The notes below the pieces were generated by a model. The model saw only the letters and a list, made by a program, of their open reading frames with translations. It was not told where the DNA came from and made no database searches. Below are positions 1 through 9,747 of a stretch of DNA of 64,000 bases, one piece after another. The DNA comes from Hungatella sp. (GTDB lineage: Bacteria; Bacillota; Clostridia; Lachnospirales; Lachnospiraceae): the NCBI GenBank assembly GCA_009712635.1, contig WASS01000029.1, positions 1-64,000 of the forward strand. The letters are read 5' to 3'. Numbering within the stretch: position 1 is the stretch's first letter; each line of letters begins with the position of its first letter. The translations under genes were made by a program, and so were the position numbers.

Positions 1-326
1 GCCGTGATGAGCGGCAGCGACATTGACAGATACGCGGAGACTGCCTGCGGATTGGAAAGGTGGCACATAAGTAGCCTTACCAATCCGTCGAACCGATAGC
101 ATCGAAGGTGACGAGCGATAAGATCTGGTCATAAAACAGCCCATGGTGAGCTGTTTCGCAAAGAAACGGACAGTGATAATGCTACTTCCGCCCAGCCACA
201 GACATCGCAATGGGGGCGGCCCGGTGAGAACCACGGATAGGTGAGATTCCTATGAGGTCTGCTGACCACAGACCATTTAAGCTGTTGCCTAAGCTTCGGG
301 GAGTAGTGTCGAATAGAAGCATTTAA
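1..326 (+). ncRNA. Structured RNA resembling HEARO (IscB-associated omega RNA)
   Basis: No reading frame is convincing here, but the stretch is rich in nested hairpins. GGATTGG pairs with CCAATCC around 50-87 with further inner pairs, AAACAGC pairs with GCTGTTT around 136-155, ATAGG with CCTAT around 236-252, and GGTCTG with CAGACC around 256-275. It ends next to ATGA at 327-330. From memory, HEARO RNAs end just before ATGA or GTGA, and the internal text around 85-125 looks like that family, but I cannot search Rfam. No IscB gene lies downstream; stand-alone copies are known. The 5' end may lie outside the window. Confidence 0.45.
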
Positions 327-361
327 ATGAAGAACAAGCAGATTGTTTTATCTTAGAAACT

Positions 362-391
362 ACGCGGCAGGACAATTCTGCCCTGCCGTGT
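362..391 (+). other. GC-rich stem-loop after the structured RNA
   Basis: ACGCGGCAGG at 362-371 pairs with CCTGCCGTGT at 382-391, a 10-bp stem with one G-T pair and a 10-base loop. There is no proper T-run after it, so it may be a weak terminator or part of a leader for the gene at 430. Confidence 0.45.
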
Positions 392-429
392 CCTTGTAAG
401 ATTAAGCACCAATAAGGAGGGAAAAGTAA

Positions 430-780
430 ATGAATAATCAGCAACTGAGTGAATTCCTGGAAAAGGAATTGATCATTGGAAATGTTAACGGTTGTGATGG
501 GACTCGGTAGACATTCTATTTTGAAAAGTCCTCAGCCAATATTGCAAATTTTATCATGCTACATCAGGAAAATACAGATCATATTATTTTAACTGATTTA
601 GCAGATCGTTTCATTCTGGATACCTTTGGTGAATTCATCAACCGCTGCCCGGATCAGACCTTTTTACAGGAGGTTCTAAAGGAATTGGTGCCTATGCAGA
701 CAGGTGGAAAGGAGCTGATTGGAATTATGGAAGTCAGCGAAGAAGAATTTCGCTTTTATTTGAAGAAGAACAGAGAATAA
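430..780 (+). pseudogene. Conjugative-element small protein, interrupted by in-frame TAG
   Basis: A good ribosome site (AAGGAGGG at 415-422) precedes ATG 430. The frame runs 26 codons, hits TAG at 508-510, then continues in the same frame to 780. Read through the stop, the product is about 116 residues with a continuous conserved feel (FYFEKSSANIANFIML, then DRFILDTFGEFINRCPDQ). I recall this short protein as common in Tn1549-like elements, directly upstream of a recombinase-like gene, as here. Its function is unknown. Most likely a point-mutated pseudogene; initiation at ATG 556 would give only 74 residues. Confidence 0.7.
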
Positions 781-829
781 CAGAAAAGGAGTTATAAATG
801 CTGTAGCTTTATCTGTTTTTATTAATGGA

Positions 830-1255
830 ATGGAGGGTTTTATAACGAAAGAGCAGCTACGTGCATGGTTATACTGCAGGATCGATGCACCAGAAGATGT
901 GCATGGTTCGCTAAAAGGGCAGAAAAAAGAGTTTTCTTATTATGCGGAGCAAATGGGTTTTGCGGTGGAGGGTTCTTCAGAGGATCTATTAAATGATATT
1001 ACGTCTGATAGACCAGGCTGGAAGCGCTTTATGGAAGCTGTCTCGGAGGGAGTTGTGGACGTGTTTCTTGTTTACAGTCTTTCCCGCATTAGCAGGAATA
1101 TCTGCCGGTCGATGGCCTGTCTGGAGCAGCTCCGCCAGAGCGGTGTGGCGGTTTATTCCCCTCTGGAAGGGAAACTGACATTTTCATTTCAGAAAACAAT
1201 GCAGGATGTGATTTCACATTCTGGTTTTCAGCAGAGGTTTGAGGAGGATATGTAA
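830..1255 (+). CDS. Serine-recombinase-like protein lacking the catalytic serine
   Basis: A 141-residue protein resembling the N-terminal catalytic domain of serine recombinases. The opening strand YCRID corresponds to the usual Y-x-R-x-S, so Asp stands where the nucleophilic Ser is expected. The conserved YSLSRISRN segment, equivalent to the resolvase SR-R region, is present near residue 85. There is no DNA-binding domain, and family members in conjugative elements are similarly short. It is therefore probably not an active recombinase; it could be regulatory or a pseudo-enzyme. A fragment with the same N-terminus recurs at 12,879-12,983. Confidence 0.65.
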   Translation: MEGFITKEQLRAWLYCRIDAPEDVHGSLKGQKKEFSYYAEQMGFAVEGSSEDLLNDITSDRPGWKRFMEAVSEGVVDVFLVYSLSRISRNICRSMACLEQLRQSGVAVYSPLEGKLTFSFQKTMQDVISHSGFQQRFEEDM

Positions 1256-1486
1256 TTAAGTGATTAGAAGTATGGCAGTGTAGCAAGCAGTACAAGGTGT
1301 GCAAGGAGTTGCTGGTGCAGTGAGAGGATTTACTAGCGAGGTTCCGTACAATGGAGTTTATGGAGGTGCTTTCTATAATCTTATTCTAATGCGTTTAGCG
1401 ATGGTAAACCTTTAGAGTATGTGGTAAAATATGTTAGTAGAAATTAATTATTTGTGTGAAAATTAAACACATTGGAGGAATAAATA

Positions 1487-4063
1487 GTGATTACGTCAGA
1501 AGAAATCAAACGCAGATTATGGGATGGAGCAACTGAACTACGTGGTTCGATGGACGCAAGTCGTTATAAAGATTATATGCTTGGTCTAATGTTTTATAAA
1601 TTTTTAAGTGATAAGACTTTAGAAACATTCAAATCAACAGCGGGTTTAGGGCAGATTCCTGAGACTGAACTGGTTGATGAGTATACAAAGGCAAGAGCCG
1701 ATTATGGTGTTGAATTGGACAAAATGATTCAAGATGTGTTGGGGTACTACGTGATACCTGAACATCTTTATCAAACATGGCTGAAAGATATAAATACAGG
1801 TGATTTTGAAGTCCAAAAAGTAACAGATGCACTAAATAATTTTGAAAGAACGATTGCAGTAACCGGTGATTCAGATGATTTCAAAGGACTTTTTTCAAGT
1901 TCAACCCTTGATTTAACAGATACTGCACTTGGCAGTAATTTAAATGAGCGTAGTAAAAACATCAAGGCACTAATTCTATTATTTGCTGATTTAAACATGG
2001 TAGCACTCCAAAAGGGTGATGTTTTAGGTGATGCTTATGAGTATCTTATCGGTCAGTTTGCGATGGAGTCAGGTAAAAAGGCTGGGGAATTTTATACGCC
2101 ACGTCAAGTAAGTGAAGTTATGGCACAAATAGCAGCCAAAACTTCTAATATTAAATCAATCTATGACCCTACGGTTGGAAGTGGCTCTTTGCTTCTTACT
2201 GTTAAAAAGCATTTGGGTAAAGACGTGCAAAAGGATTTACAGTACTATGGACAGGAGAAAAACACGGCTACATACAATCTGACTCGTATGAATTTGCTTC
2301 TTCATGGTATTCGCCCGGAAAAGATGACGATAAAAAATGGTGACACCTTGTCTCAAGACTGGCCGGAAGATCCGGAACAACCAAATGAAGGGATATTATT
2401 TGATGCGGTGGTTATGAATCCCCCATATTCAGCAAAGAATTGGAATAAAGCTGGACTTAAAGTAAGTGACCCAAGGTTTGAAGTGGCCGGAGTATTACCG
2501 CCTGACTCCAAGGGCGATTTTGCTTTTCTTTTGCATGGCTTATTCCATTTAGGGCAAAACGGAACAATGGCTATCGTACTTCCTCACGGTGTTCTTTTTC
2601 GTGGCGGTGCGGAGGGTGAAATTCGCCAAAGATTATTAGATAAAAATCAGATTGATACGATTATTGGTTTGCCAAGTAATTTGTTCACAAATACAGGTAT
2701 TCCAGTTGTTGTTATGATTTTAAAGAAAAATCGTGAATTAACGGCACCAGTTCTCTTGATCGATGCATCAAACAGCTTTATTAAGATAGGCAAACAAAAT
2801 GTACTGCAAGAAAAAGATATTGCTAAAATCGTGGACACCTATGTAAGCAGAGGTGAAATTCCAGAATACAGTCATTTAGCAACTCGAGAAGAGATTATTG
2901 ATAATGGCTACAATATGAATATTCCACGTTATATTGAGGCGGTTAATAATGATATCGTGCAAGATGTGGATGCACATTTGCTTGGTGGTATTCCAAAGAA
3001 AAATATTGATGATTTGCAAGTATTACAAGCGAGTGTATCCGATTTATTATCAGCTTCCATGAAAGAACTACGCCCAAATTATGTAGAATTGACAAAGCCA
3101 GTAGCAGAACTTATGAATGAAATATTATCGGACAAGCGTATTCTTAATAAATCAGAACAGCTTAAAACAAAAGTAACCGAATATATCGTCAGATACTGGG
3201 ATATTTTGCGGCATATTGATAAAGATACAAACTTAGCAATACTTATGGAGAATATGCTTCTTGAAATAAAAAATATGTTAGCCGCGTTTGATTATATTGA
3301 TATTTATGACGGTTATCAGATAATTGCTGAAATTTGGAAACAATCACTTACTCATGACACTGAATTAATTGCTGCAAGTGATTTTTATACAGTTGGTCGC
3401 ACTCGTGAACCTAATATGGTAACAAAGGGTAGTGGAAATAACAAACGCGAAGAACAAGACGGCTGGGTCGGTGCTATTGTACCCAATGATTTAATCGCTA
3501 AACGTTTATACAGTGTGGAGCTTGTAGAGATTGAAAATAAAAAATTACGCATTGCTGAGATGGAAGCGGAACTTACAGAACTTATTGAAGCTGCTAAAGT
3601 GGAAGATAGTGATGAATATACTGCTTTGTATGATGTACTTAAAAAGAATGATGATGGAGTAGCACAGGATAGCTTTGAAAATAAAGCTATCAAAGCTGAA
3701 TTAAAGAATAGGGCGAAAGGTACATATGAATATGATTTATTGAAAAAAGCAGAAAAATTAATCACAGACAAATTATCACTAAACAAAGCAGTTAAGGCAG
3801 AAGAAAAGGAACTAAAAGAGAAAATCGAAGAGCGTATTTTGGTTCTTGCTGATGAAGAGATTGATAGCTACGTTTACGAGAAATGGTTTGGAACTACAGT
3901 AGAATTGATGATTGATTTAGTGACGCAGCCATTAAAAGAAGAACTGAACACTTTGGAAATGTTGCATAACCGTTATTCTCAAACGTTATCAGCAATTGAG
4001 CTTGAAATTGAGACATTAGAAAAAGCATTTGAAAGTCTACTGAGTGAATTGGTGGTGGAATGA
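1487..4063 (+). CDS. hsdM: Type I restriction-modification DNA methyltransferase subunit HsdM
   Basis: An 858-residue adenine methyltransferase of a type I system. The GTG start at 1487 is chosen because GGAGG lies at 1474-1478. The N-terminal helical HsdM domain is followed by the SAM motif DPTVGSGS near residue 227 and the catalytic NPPY near residue 310. After about residue 500 there is a long, charged, helix-rich extension, making the protein much longer than the usual 500-550 residues; extended versions are known. It overlaps hsdS by 4 bases (ATGA). With HsdS it methylates the recognition site and protects the host. Confidence 0.93.
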   Translation: MITSEEIKRRLWDGATELRGSMDASRYKDYMLGLMFYKFLSDKTLETFKSTAGLGQIPETELVDEYTKARADYGVELDKMIQDVLGYYVIPEHLYQTWLKDINTGDFEVQKVTDALNNFERTIAVTGDSDDFKGLFSSSTLDLTDTALGSNLNERSKNIKALILLFADLNMVALQKGDVLGDAYEYLIGQFAMESGKKAGEFYTPRQVSEVMAQIAAKTSNIKSIYDPTVGSGSLLLTVKKHLGKDVQKDLQYYGQEKNTATYNLTRMNLLLHGIRPEKMTIKNGDTLSQDWPEDPEQPNEGILFDAVVMNPPYSAKNWNKAGLKVSDPRFEVAGVLPPDSKGDFAFLLHGLFHLGQNGTMAIVLPHGVLFRGGAEGEIRQRLLDKNQIDTIIGLPSNLFTNTGIPVVVMILKKNRELTAPVLLIDASNSFIKIGKQNVLQEKDIAKIVDTYVSRGEIPEYSHLATREEIIDNGYNMNIPRYIEAVNNDIVQDVDAHLLGGIPKKNIDDLQVLQASVSDLLSASMKELRPNYVELTKPVAELMNEILSDKRILNKSEQLKTKVTEYIVRYWDILRHIDKDTNLAILMENMLLEIKNMLAAFDYIDIYDGYQIIAEIWKQSLTHDTELIAASDFYTVGRTREPNMVTKGSGNNKREEQDGWVGAIVPNDLIAKRLYSVELVEIENKKLRIAEMEAELTELIEAAKVEDSDEYTALYDVLKKNDDGVAQDSFENKAIKAELKNRAKGTYEYDLLKKAEKLITDKLSLNKAVKAEEKELKEKIEERILVLADEEIDSYVYEKWFGTTVELMIDLVTQPLKEELNTLEMLHNRYSQTLSAIELEIETLEKAFESLLSELVVE

Positions 4064-5283
4064 TGACAGAAAATAAAAAATTAGTGCCTAAAAGGCGGTT
4101 TAAAGAGTTTAAAAACTCTAATGCTTGGGAACAGCGTAAGGTTAAAGATTTGTTTTCTATAACACGAGGTTATGTGTTAGCAGCAAATAAAACAAGTGAA
4201 ACTAAATCAGAGGAAATGGTATACCCAGTATATTCTTCACAAACAAAAGATAAAGGTTTGATGGGATACTATAACGAGTATCTTTATGAGGATGCTATTA
4301 CATGGACAACCGATGGAGCAAATGCTGGCACTGTTAACTACAGACCCGGCAAGTTCTACTGTACTAACGTTTGTGGCGTTTTGCTTTCCAAAGAGATAGA
4401 TGCAGATAAGATGATGTCCGCGGCACTAAATAATGTCGCTAAAAACCATGTATCATATGTCGGGAATCCGAAATTAATGAATAATGTAATGGCTGATATT
4501 GACATATTTATTCCAAAGGATAAACAGGAAAGAAAGTTAATATCTGAGTATTTCACGAAAATCGACAACCTTATCACCCTTCATCAACGTAAGTTGGAGA
4601 AGATGAAAGCGTTAAAAGCTGCTTACCTTTCGGAGATGTTTCCCGCTGAGGGTGAACGTATGCCAAAACGTAGATTTAAGGCGTTCACTAATGCTTGGGA
4701 ACAGCGTAAGTTGGTGGAACTTTCAAATTTCATTACAAAGGGAGCAACACCAACAACTTATGGTTTTAAGTGGGAAGAAGATGGAATTCCGTTTTTTAGA
4801 AATGATTCTATTAAAGATAATAGATTTATATTTGGAGAATTTTCGTATATATCTGAAGATGCGAATACTGCATTAATTCGTTCAGAAGTACGAAGTGGAG
4901 ATATACTTGTAGCTATTACTGGTGATATTGGAAAGGTAGGAATAGTTCCTGAAAACATTGAAAAAGCTAACATTAATCAGCATATGGCAAAAGTAAGAAT
5001 AAAAAAAGACGCTTATCCATATTTCGTATATCAGTTTTTATCGACCGATAAAATGCAAGAAAAATATAAAAGAATAAAAACCGGTATATCAATGCCTCAA
5101 TTAAGTTTAGAGCAAATAAGAGATATTGATATTACTTTACCTTCTATGGAAGAACAAAAGAAAATAGGTGATTATTTTGAAAATTTTGAAAATCTTATCA
5201 CTCTTCACCAGCGCAACCTCGAAAAGCTACATAAAATTAAAAATGCGTACCTAAATGAAATGTTTGTTGGAGGTGAGCGATAG
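4060..5283 (+). CDS. hsdS: Type I restriction-modification specificity subunit HsdS
   Basis: A 407-residue specificity subunit with two target-recognition domains (about residues 20-190 and 215-395), each introduced by the same AWEQRK motif and each closed by a helical segment beginning LITLHQR. This is the classic two-half HsdS layout, in which each half reads one half of a split DNA target. It overlaps the hsdM stop by 4 bases and precedes hsdR by 2 bases, so the three genes form one operon. The repeated DNA at the head of each half could let the halves recombine. Confidence 0.93.
   Translation: MMTENKKLVPKRRFKEFKNSNAWEQRKVKDLFSITRGYVLAANKTSETKSEEMVYPVYSSQTKDKGLMGYYNEYLYEDAITWTTDGANAGTVNYRPGKFYCTNVCGVLLSKEIDADKMMSAALNNVAKNHVSYVGNPKLMNNVMADIDIFIPKDKQERKLISEYFTKIDNLITLHQRKLEKMKALKAAYLSEMFPAEGERMPKRRFKAFTNAWEQRKLVELSNFITKGATPTTYGFKWEEDGIPFFRNDSIKDNRFIFGEFSYISEDANTALIRSEVRSGDILVAITGDIGKVGIVPENIEKANINQHMAKVRIKKDAYPYFVYQFLSTDKMQEKYKRIKTGISMPQLSLEQIRDIDITLPSMEEQKKIGDYFENFENLITLHQRNLEKLHKIKNAYLNEMFVGGER
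4118..4710 (+). repeat. 23-bp exact direct repeat at the head of each HsdS half
   Basis: Bases 4118-4140 and 4688-4710 are identical over 23 positions and encode NAWEQRK at the start of each recognition domain. A second, diverged pair (about 4570 and 5196) encodes LITLHQR at the end of each domain. These are ready-made sites for domain deletion or exchange. Confidence 0.85.
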
Positions 5284-5285
5284 TT

Positions 5286-8200
5286 ATGAGTAATAACCCC
5301 AAAGATGCCAGCGAAAAAACATTCCAGGAGAATTTTGTATGTGAACTTCAAAAATACAAATGGGAGGCACCTGATTTTTTAGATGGGAACAAGCAAAAAG
5401 TGACGGTTGATACACTGGTTAATTACTGGCGTTCGGAGCTAAACCGTATCAATGCCGATCAACTGGAAGGCGTACCTTTGACTGACAGTGAATTTAAGCA
5501 GGTTCTTGCAAAAGTCAGTCAGATTTCCAATAGCTATGAAGCTGCAAAAATTTTAGCAATTGAAGAATCAAAGGGGAAAATTGACGGCATTTACCGCGAT
5601 GACAATCCAAAGCTGACAAGAAAGCAAATCACGTTGACTATCTTTCAAAAGGCACAAGTGCGTGGTGGGGATTCAAGTTATCGAATCGCCAGAGAAGTAG
5701 TAACGCCAAACAATAACCGTTTTGATATTATACTGCTCATAAATGGACTGCCGCTAATTAACATCGAGCAAAAACGAACCGATAAAACGCTTGATGAGGC
5801 TTTTGGTCAGTTTATTCGCTATTATCGTGATGGTGAATACAGTAACAACTTTATAGCATTTTCACAAATGATGGTAATTGCGACGGAAATAGAAACTCGT
5901 TATTTTGCTACACCAAAGACCTTGAATGACTTTAATCCAAGCTTTGTTTTTCACTGGTCAGATAAAAATAATAAGCCCATTAACAATTGGCAGAATGTCA
6001 TTAAACACTTTTTGATGATACCGATGGCACATCAAATGGTCGGGGATTATCTATTGATTGATGAGGCAAAAGAGGAAGAAAACAAACGCCATATGTTAAT
6101 GCGTCCATATCAAGTATATGCCCTGCAATCAGTAGAGTTGGCAGCATTTGGCGGGGATAATGATAAAAAGGAACCACACGGAGGTTTTGTTTGGCATACC
6201 ACAGGTTCAGGAAAAACAATTACCAGTTTTAAGACTGCTTTATTTTTATCCACTCGGGCAGGATTTGACAAGATTATCTTTTTGGTTGACAGACGTGAGC
6301 TTGATAGCCGCACCAGTGAAAATTTTAAAGCCTATGCAAAATATGAAGCTGTCTCTGTTGACGATACAAAGTACACCTATCAGTTAAAAAAACAATTGAA
6401 ATCACCGAAAAACGGTATCGTTGTTACAACTACCTTTAAACTGAACAATTTAGTAGAGGATTTGGAAAAAAATAATGACACTTGTTTAGCTGGTAAAAAA
6501 ATGGTTTTTATTATCGATGAGGCTCACCGTACGACTATGGGCCAGATGATGGGCAGAATTAAAAACTATTTTAAAAAGAATGGTTTATTTTATGGCTTTA
6601 CAGGTACCCCGTTGTTTGATGAAAATAAAGTCAAGGGAAAAGTGAATGAAAAAAGTGAAGTCATTAATACAACTGAAAAACTATTCGGTCCCCTCTTACA
6701 TCAATATACAATAGATGAAGCAATTGCAGACGGAAACGTTTTGGGTTTTCATGTGGACTTTATCAACACTGGTGAGTTTAAAAGCTACGATGATTTGAGA
6801 GACCAGTTAGTCGATAAAATAGTAGAAGAAAAACCAGATCAGACCAGGAGAGACGTGGAACGATTGGTTCAAGGCTGGTCTGAGACAGAAGTTGAAAAGC
6901 ATGCGAACCTTCGTAAATTACTTATCTATCAAGATGAAACCCATATTCCAAGAGTTGTAGAGGAAATTTTAACTAATTGGGAATCACAGTCACAGGGGCG
7001 TGAATTTAATGCAATTTTAACTGTTGCTTATAAAAATCGTGTAATTGCTTATTATGATGAGTTTAAAAAGCAAATGACTAAAAATGAGCAAAAATTAAAT
7101 ATTGCAATGACTTTTAGCTTTGGAAATGAAAATGATCCTGATAATATTCCGAATGAGATAATAAGAGGAATGTTTGATGACTATGCATCCTTTACTGGTA
7201 TCAAATTCGTCGTCGGCGATAAAAAGCACGGGGAAGATGCTTATTTTGAGGATGTAGTAGAACGTGCGACTCGTGGTGGAAGTAGTCGCAACCAAAAAAA
7301 TATTGATTTAGTGATTGTAGCTGACCAACTTTTGACTGGTTACGATTCAAAACGTTTAAATACATTATACGTTGACCGTACTCTTGAATTACAGGGATTG
7401 ATACAGGCTTATTCACGAACTAACCGCATTTTTGGAAGTACGAAAGAATTTGGGACAATTATTAATTTCCAGTATCCAAAAATCACAGAGGAAATGGTTA
7501 ATAAAGCGTTAAAACTCTATGGTAGTGGAGGAAAAAGTAGCCGGGCAATTGTTGATACTTATCCTACCGCAGTAGAAAAGCTTAATATTAAAATTTCTGA
7601 GATGATTGTAACACTTCTTGACCCAACTAAGTGGGCAGAAATAAAAGACGATGAAGAGAAGAAAGAAGCCTTTATCTTAGCTTTTAAAGATGCAGCAGAA
7701 CAGTTAAATCTTGTAGAACAATATTATGAATTTAAGTGGGATGTGAATTCTTTTGGAATTGCTGAGCATACCTGGCTGAAGTACGTAGGAGCATATAAGA
7801 ATTTGATTCATAAGCCGGGTACTCCACCGACACCTACCAATATGAGACCCCTTGTTGGCAAAACCAAACTAGCAGGAACCCAAGTAATTGATGCAGCACA
7901 TATTTTGAGTTTGATTGGTTCTAAAGTAGATAGTGTAGATGGGATTCAAACAGTAAATGATGAAACACTGCGGATTATTCATGAGCAAATACAAGAACTT
8001 AGTAATATGGGGGAAGATGAACAGGCGGCGCTCTTAAAAGAGTTTGTAGATACCGAACTGGTTCCTGGAAATATATCAAGTAGTTTGAATTTTGATGAAT
8101 CTTTTGAGGAATGGAAGAAGAGTAAACTAGATCATAGTGTTTATGATTTTGCAGAAGAATGGGGATTAGATGCCCAGTTACTTAGGGAATCTGTCGCTTC

Positions 8201-8369
8201 ATATTCTTGTTCTCAGCCAACAGTTGTTCCGTATATTGATGAATTAACGAAAGGCGTTGTTTTTGAAAATGCAGCAAATCAATCAGCTGGAAATAGATTA
8301 AGACATATAATGGCTTTAACTAAGAAATTGACTGTATGGATGGCGGAAACTAAGCAGAAGTATGATTAA
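5286..8369 (+). CDS. hsdR: Type I restriction endonuclease subunit HsdR
   Basis: A 1027-residue ATP-dependent translocase-nuclease. The N-terminal PD-(D/E)XK nuclease is visible as FDIIL followed by IEQKR near residue 160. The SF2 helicase motor shows HTTGSGKT near 303, DEAH near 410 and GFTGTPL near 437, then the second RecA domain with QAYSRTNR near 710. Full length for the family. Its ribosome site (GGAGGTGAG) lies in the last codons of hsdS. It cuts unmethylated DNA after translocation, so the operon is probably functional. Confidence 0.94.
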   Translation: MSNNPKDASEKTFQENFVCELQKYKWEAPDFLDGNKQKVTVDTLVNYWRSELNRINADQLEGVPLTDSEFKQVLAKVSQISNSYEAAKILAIEESKGKIDGIYRDDNPKLTRKQITLTIFQKAQVRGGDSSYRIAREVVTPNNNRFDIILLINGLPLINIEQKRTDKTLDEAFGQFIRYYRDGEYSNNFIAFSQMMVIATEIETRYFATPKTLNDFNPSFVFHWSDKNNKPINNWQNVIKHFLMIPMAHQMVGDYLLIDEAKEEENKRHMLMRPYQVYALQSVELAAFGGDNDKKEPHGGFVWHTTGSGKTITSFKTALFLSTRAGFDKIIFLVDRRELDSRTSENFKAYAKYEAVSVDDTKYTYQLKKQLKSPKNGIVVTTTFKLNNLVEDLEKNNDTCLAGKKMVFIIDEAHRTTMGQMMGRIKNYFKKNGLFYGFTGTPLFDENKVKGKVNEKSEVINTTEKLFGPLLHQYTIDEAIADGNVLGFHVDFINTGEFKSYDDLRDQLVDKIVEEKPDQTRRDVERLVQGWSETEVEKHANLRKLLIYQDETHIPRVVEEILTNWESQSQGREFNAILTVAYKNRVIAYYDEFKKQMTKNEQKLNIAMTFSFGNENDPDNIPNEIIRGMFDDYASFTGIKFVVGDKKHGEDAYFEDVVERATRGGSSRNQKNIDLVIVADQLLTGYDSKRLNTLYVDRTLELQGLIQAYSRTNRIFGSTKEFGTIINFQYPKITEEMVNKALKLYGSGGKSSRAIVDTYPTAVEKLNIKISEMIVTLLDPTKWAEIKDDEEKKEAFILAFKDAAEQLNLVEQYYEFKWDVNSFGIAEHTWLKYVGAYKNLIHKPGTPPTPTNMRPLVGKTKLAGTQVIDAAHILSLIGSKVDSVDGIQTVNDETLRIIHEQIQELSNMGEDEQAALLKEFVDTELVPGNISSSLNFDESFEEWKKSKLDHSVYDFAEEWGLDAQLLRESVASYSCSQPTVVPYIDELTKGVVFENAANQSAGNRLRHIMALTKKLTVWMAETKQKYD

Positions 8370-8601
8370 TTAGTATTAAGATTTCTTTTATATGAAGCTT
8401 TTTATCAGTAAAGTTATTTGTTTATATTATATATTTCGTTAAGGAGGAACTGGCATCCTTTTTTATGAACTCGCGATATCGTCAAAACTGTGCCGAAAAT
8501 TGTCGGAGATAATTTCTAAAATGAAATTAAAGAGCCACCAGAATTTTTACAGAGTTTTTTTTACTGACTAGTAAATTTCATTATAAACGGTAGGTAATAA
8601 G

Positions 8602-9747
8602 ATGGAAAAATGTAACTGCATAGTTGTATTTAATATAGATAAAGACAAGATACTTTTTTGCAAAAGGGTTAAGAATCCATACAAAGGACTGTATAATTTT
8701 GTTGGTGGTAAAATAGAAGCTGCTGAAAATAGTATAAATGCTGCATATCGAGAATTGCAGGAGGAAACTGGGATATTAAGATCTGATATTAGTTTACATA
8801 GGTTGATGGACATTACATATTATTACCAGAATTTTGTATTAGAGCTTTTCGTAGGAAAACTTCAACATGATATCAAATTGATAAAAGAGATCAATCCTAT
8901 ATTATGGTTGCCTTTAACGGAAGATTTTACAGACAAGAGTAGATTTGCTGGTGAGCAGAATATTGCCCACATAGTAAATATGGCATTGAAATATCCATTA
9001 GCCCAAAATGCATCAGAAATCCTTAATAGTAGTTCTTTATGTATTGGTGTTGATGGCTGCAAGGGTGGCTGGATAGCTGCAGTTTACGACCATGGAGATT
9101 TGCGAATAGAAAAATATAATGTAATCGATGCGATTATCAAGCGTTATCCATTATTCGAAGATTTTTTGATTGATATGGTGATTGGTCTGCCAAGCAACGA
9201 AGCGCACATAAGACCTGATACATTTGCAAGAAGCTTGATTCCGGGAAGAACATCAACAATATTTGCTGTGCCAAGCAGACAGGCTGTTTATAAGAATTCA
9301 GAAGCTGAACAGATAGAGGCAAATAAAAAAGTTCTTGGAAAGGGATTATCAAAGCAAACGGTGGCGATTATTTCTAAAATACGAGAACTGGATTCTTTTT
9401 TGAACTCAAAATCGCAGTACAAAAACGTAATAAAAGAAAGTCATCCAGAAGTATGTTTTGCCAGACTGAATGGAAATGTTTTAATGACAAAGAAAACTCA
9501 ATTTGATGGTATGAATGAAAGAATCGATATTCTGAAAAAATACATTCCTGAATTAGATGGAAGTATCATTTTAACAAAAGCAAAAGAATTGAAATGTAAC
9601 GCAGATGATATTGTGGATGCAATATGTCTTGCAGTTACAGCAAATCTGAATTATGAGTGTAAAGGGGAAATGATACCGGCGGAACCAATGATCGACGACA
9701 ATGGACTTATTATGCATATGGTCATACCAGCAGACAAAAATGAGTAG
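8602..9747 (+). CDS. Nudix hydrolase fused to DUF429 domain
   Basis: A 381-residue two-domain protein. Residues 1-135 are a Nudix hydrolase with an intact box: G at the start, then E, then RELQEETG near residues 36-58, so the metal-binding residues are present. From about residue 147 a DUF429 domain begins (GVDGCKGGW), with further typical elements VIGLPS and ESHPEVCFA. Nudix enzymes hydrolyse nucleoside diphosphate derivatives; DUF429 is a predicted nuclease-like domain of uncertain function. It lies in the defence island, downstream of hsdR, and overlaps the broken zinc-ribbon gene by 8 bases. Confidence 0.85.
   Translation: MEKCNCIVVFNIDKDKILFCKRVKNPYKGLYNFVGGKIEAAENSINAAYRELQEETGILRSDISLHRLMDITYYYQNFVLELFVGKLQHDIKLIKEINPILWLPLTEDFTDKSRFAGEQNIAHIVNMALKYPLAQNASEILNSSSLCIGVDGCKGGWIAAVYDHGDLRIEKYNVIDAIIKRYPLFEDFLIDMVIGLPSNEAHIRPDTFARSLIPGRTSTIFAVPSRQAVYKNSEAEQIEANKKVLGKGLSKQTVAIISKIRELDSFLNSKSQYKNVIKESHPEVCFARLNGNVLMTKKTQFDGMNERIDILKKYIPELDGSIILTKAKELKCNADDIVDAICLAVTANLNYECKGEMIPAEPMIDDNGLIMHMVIPADKNE

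Noticed and set aside
1-400. Group II intron, RNase P or tmRNA at the left edge
   Set aside because: I found no domain V-like hairpin, no RNase P core sequence and no tmRNA-type ends; the HEARO-like reading fits better.
508-510. Pyrrolysine at the in-frame TAG
   Set aside because: No sign of pyl genes or a downstream insertion element; a point mutation is simpler.
3385-3786. Minus-strand frame within hsdM
   Set aside because: Ser-rich shadow of the charged helical region of hsdM, without a start signal.
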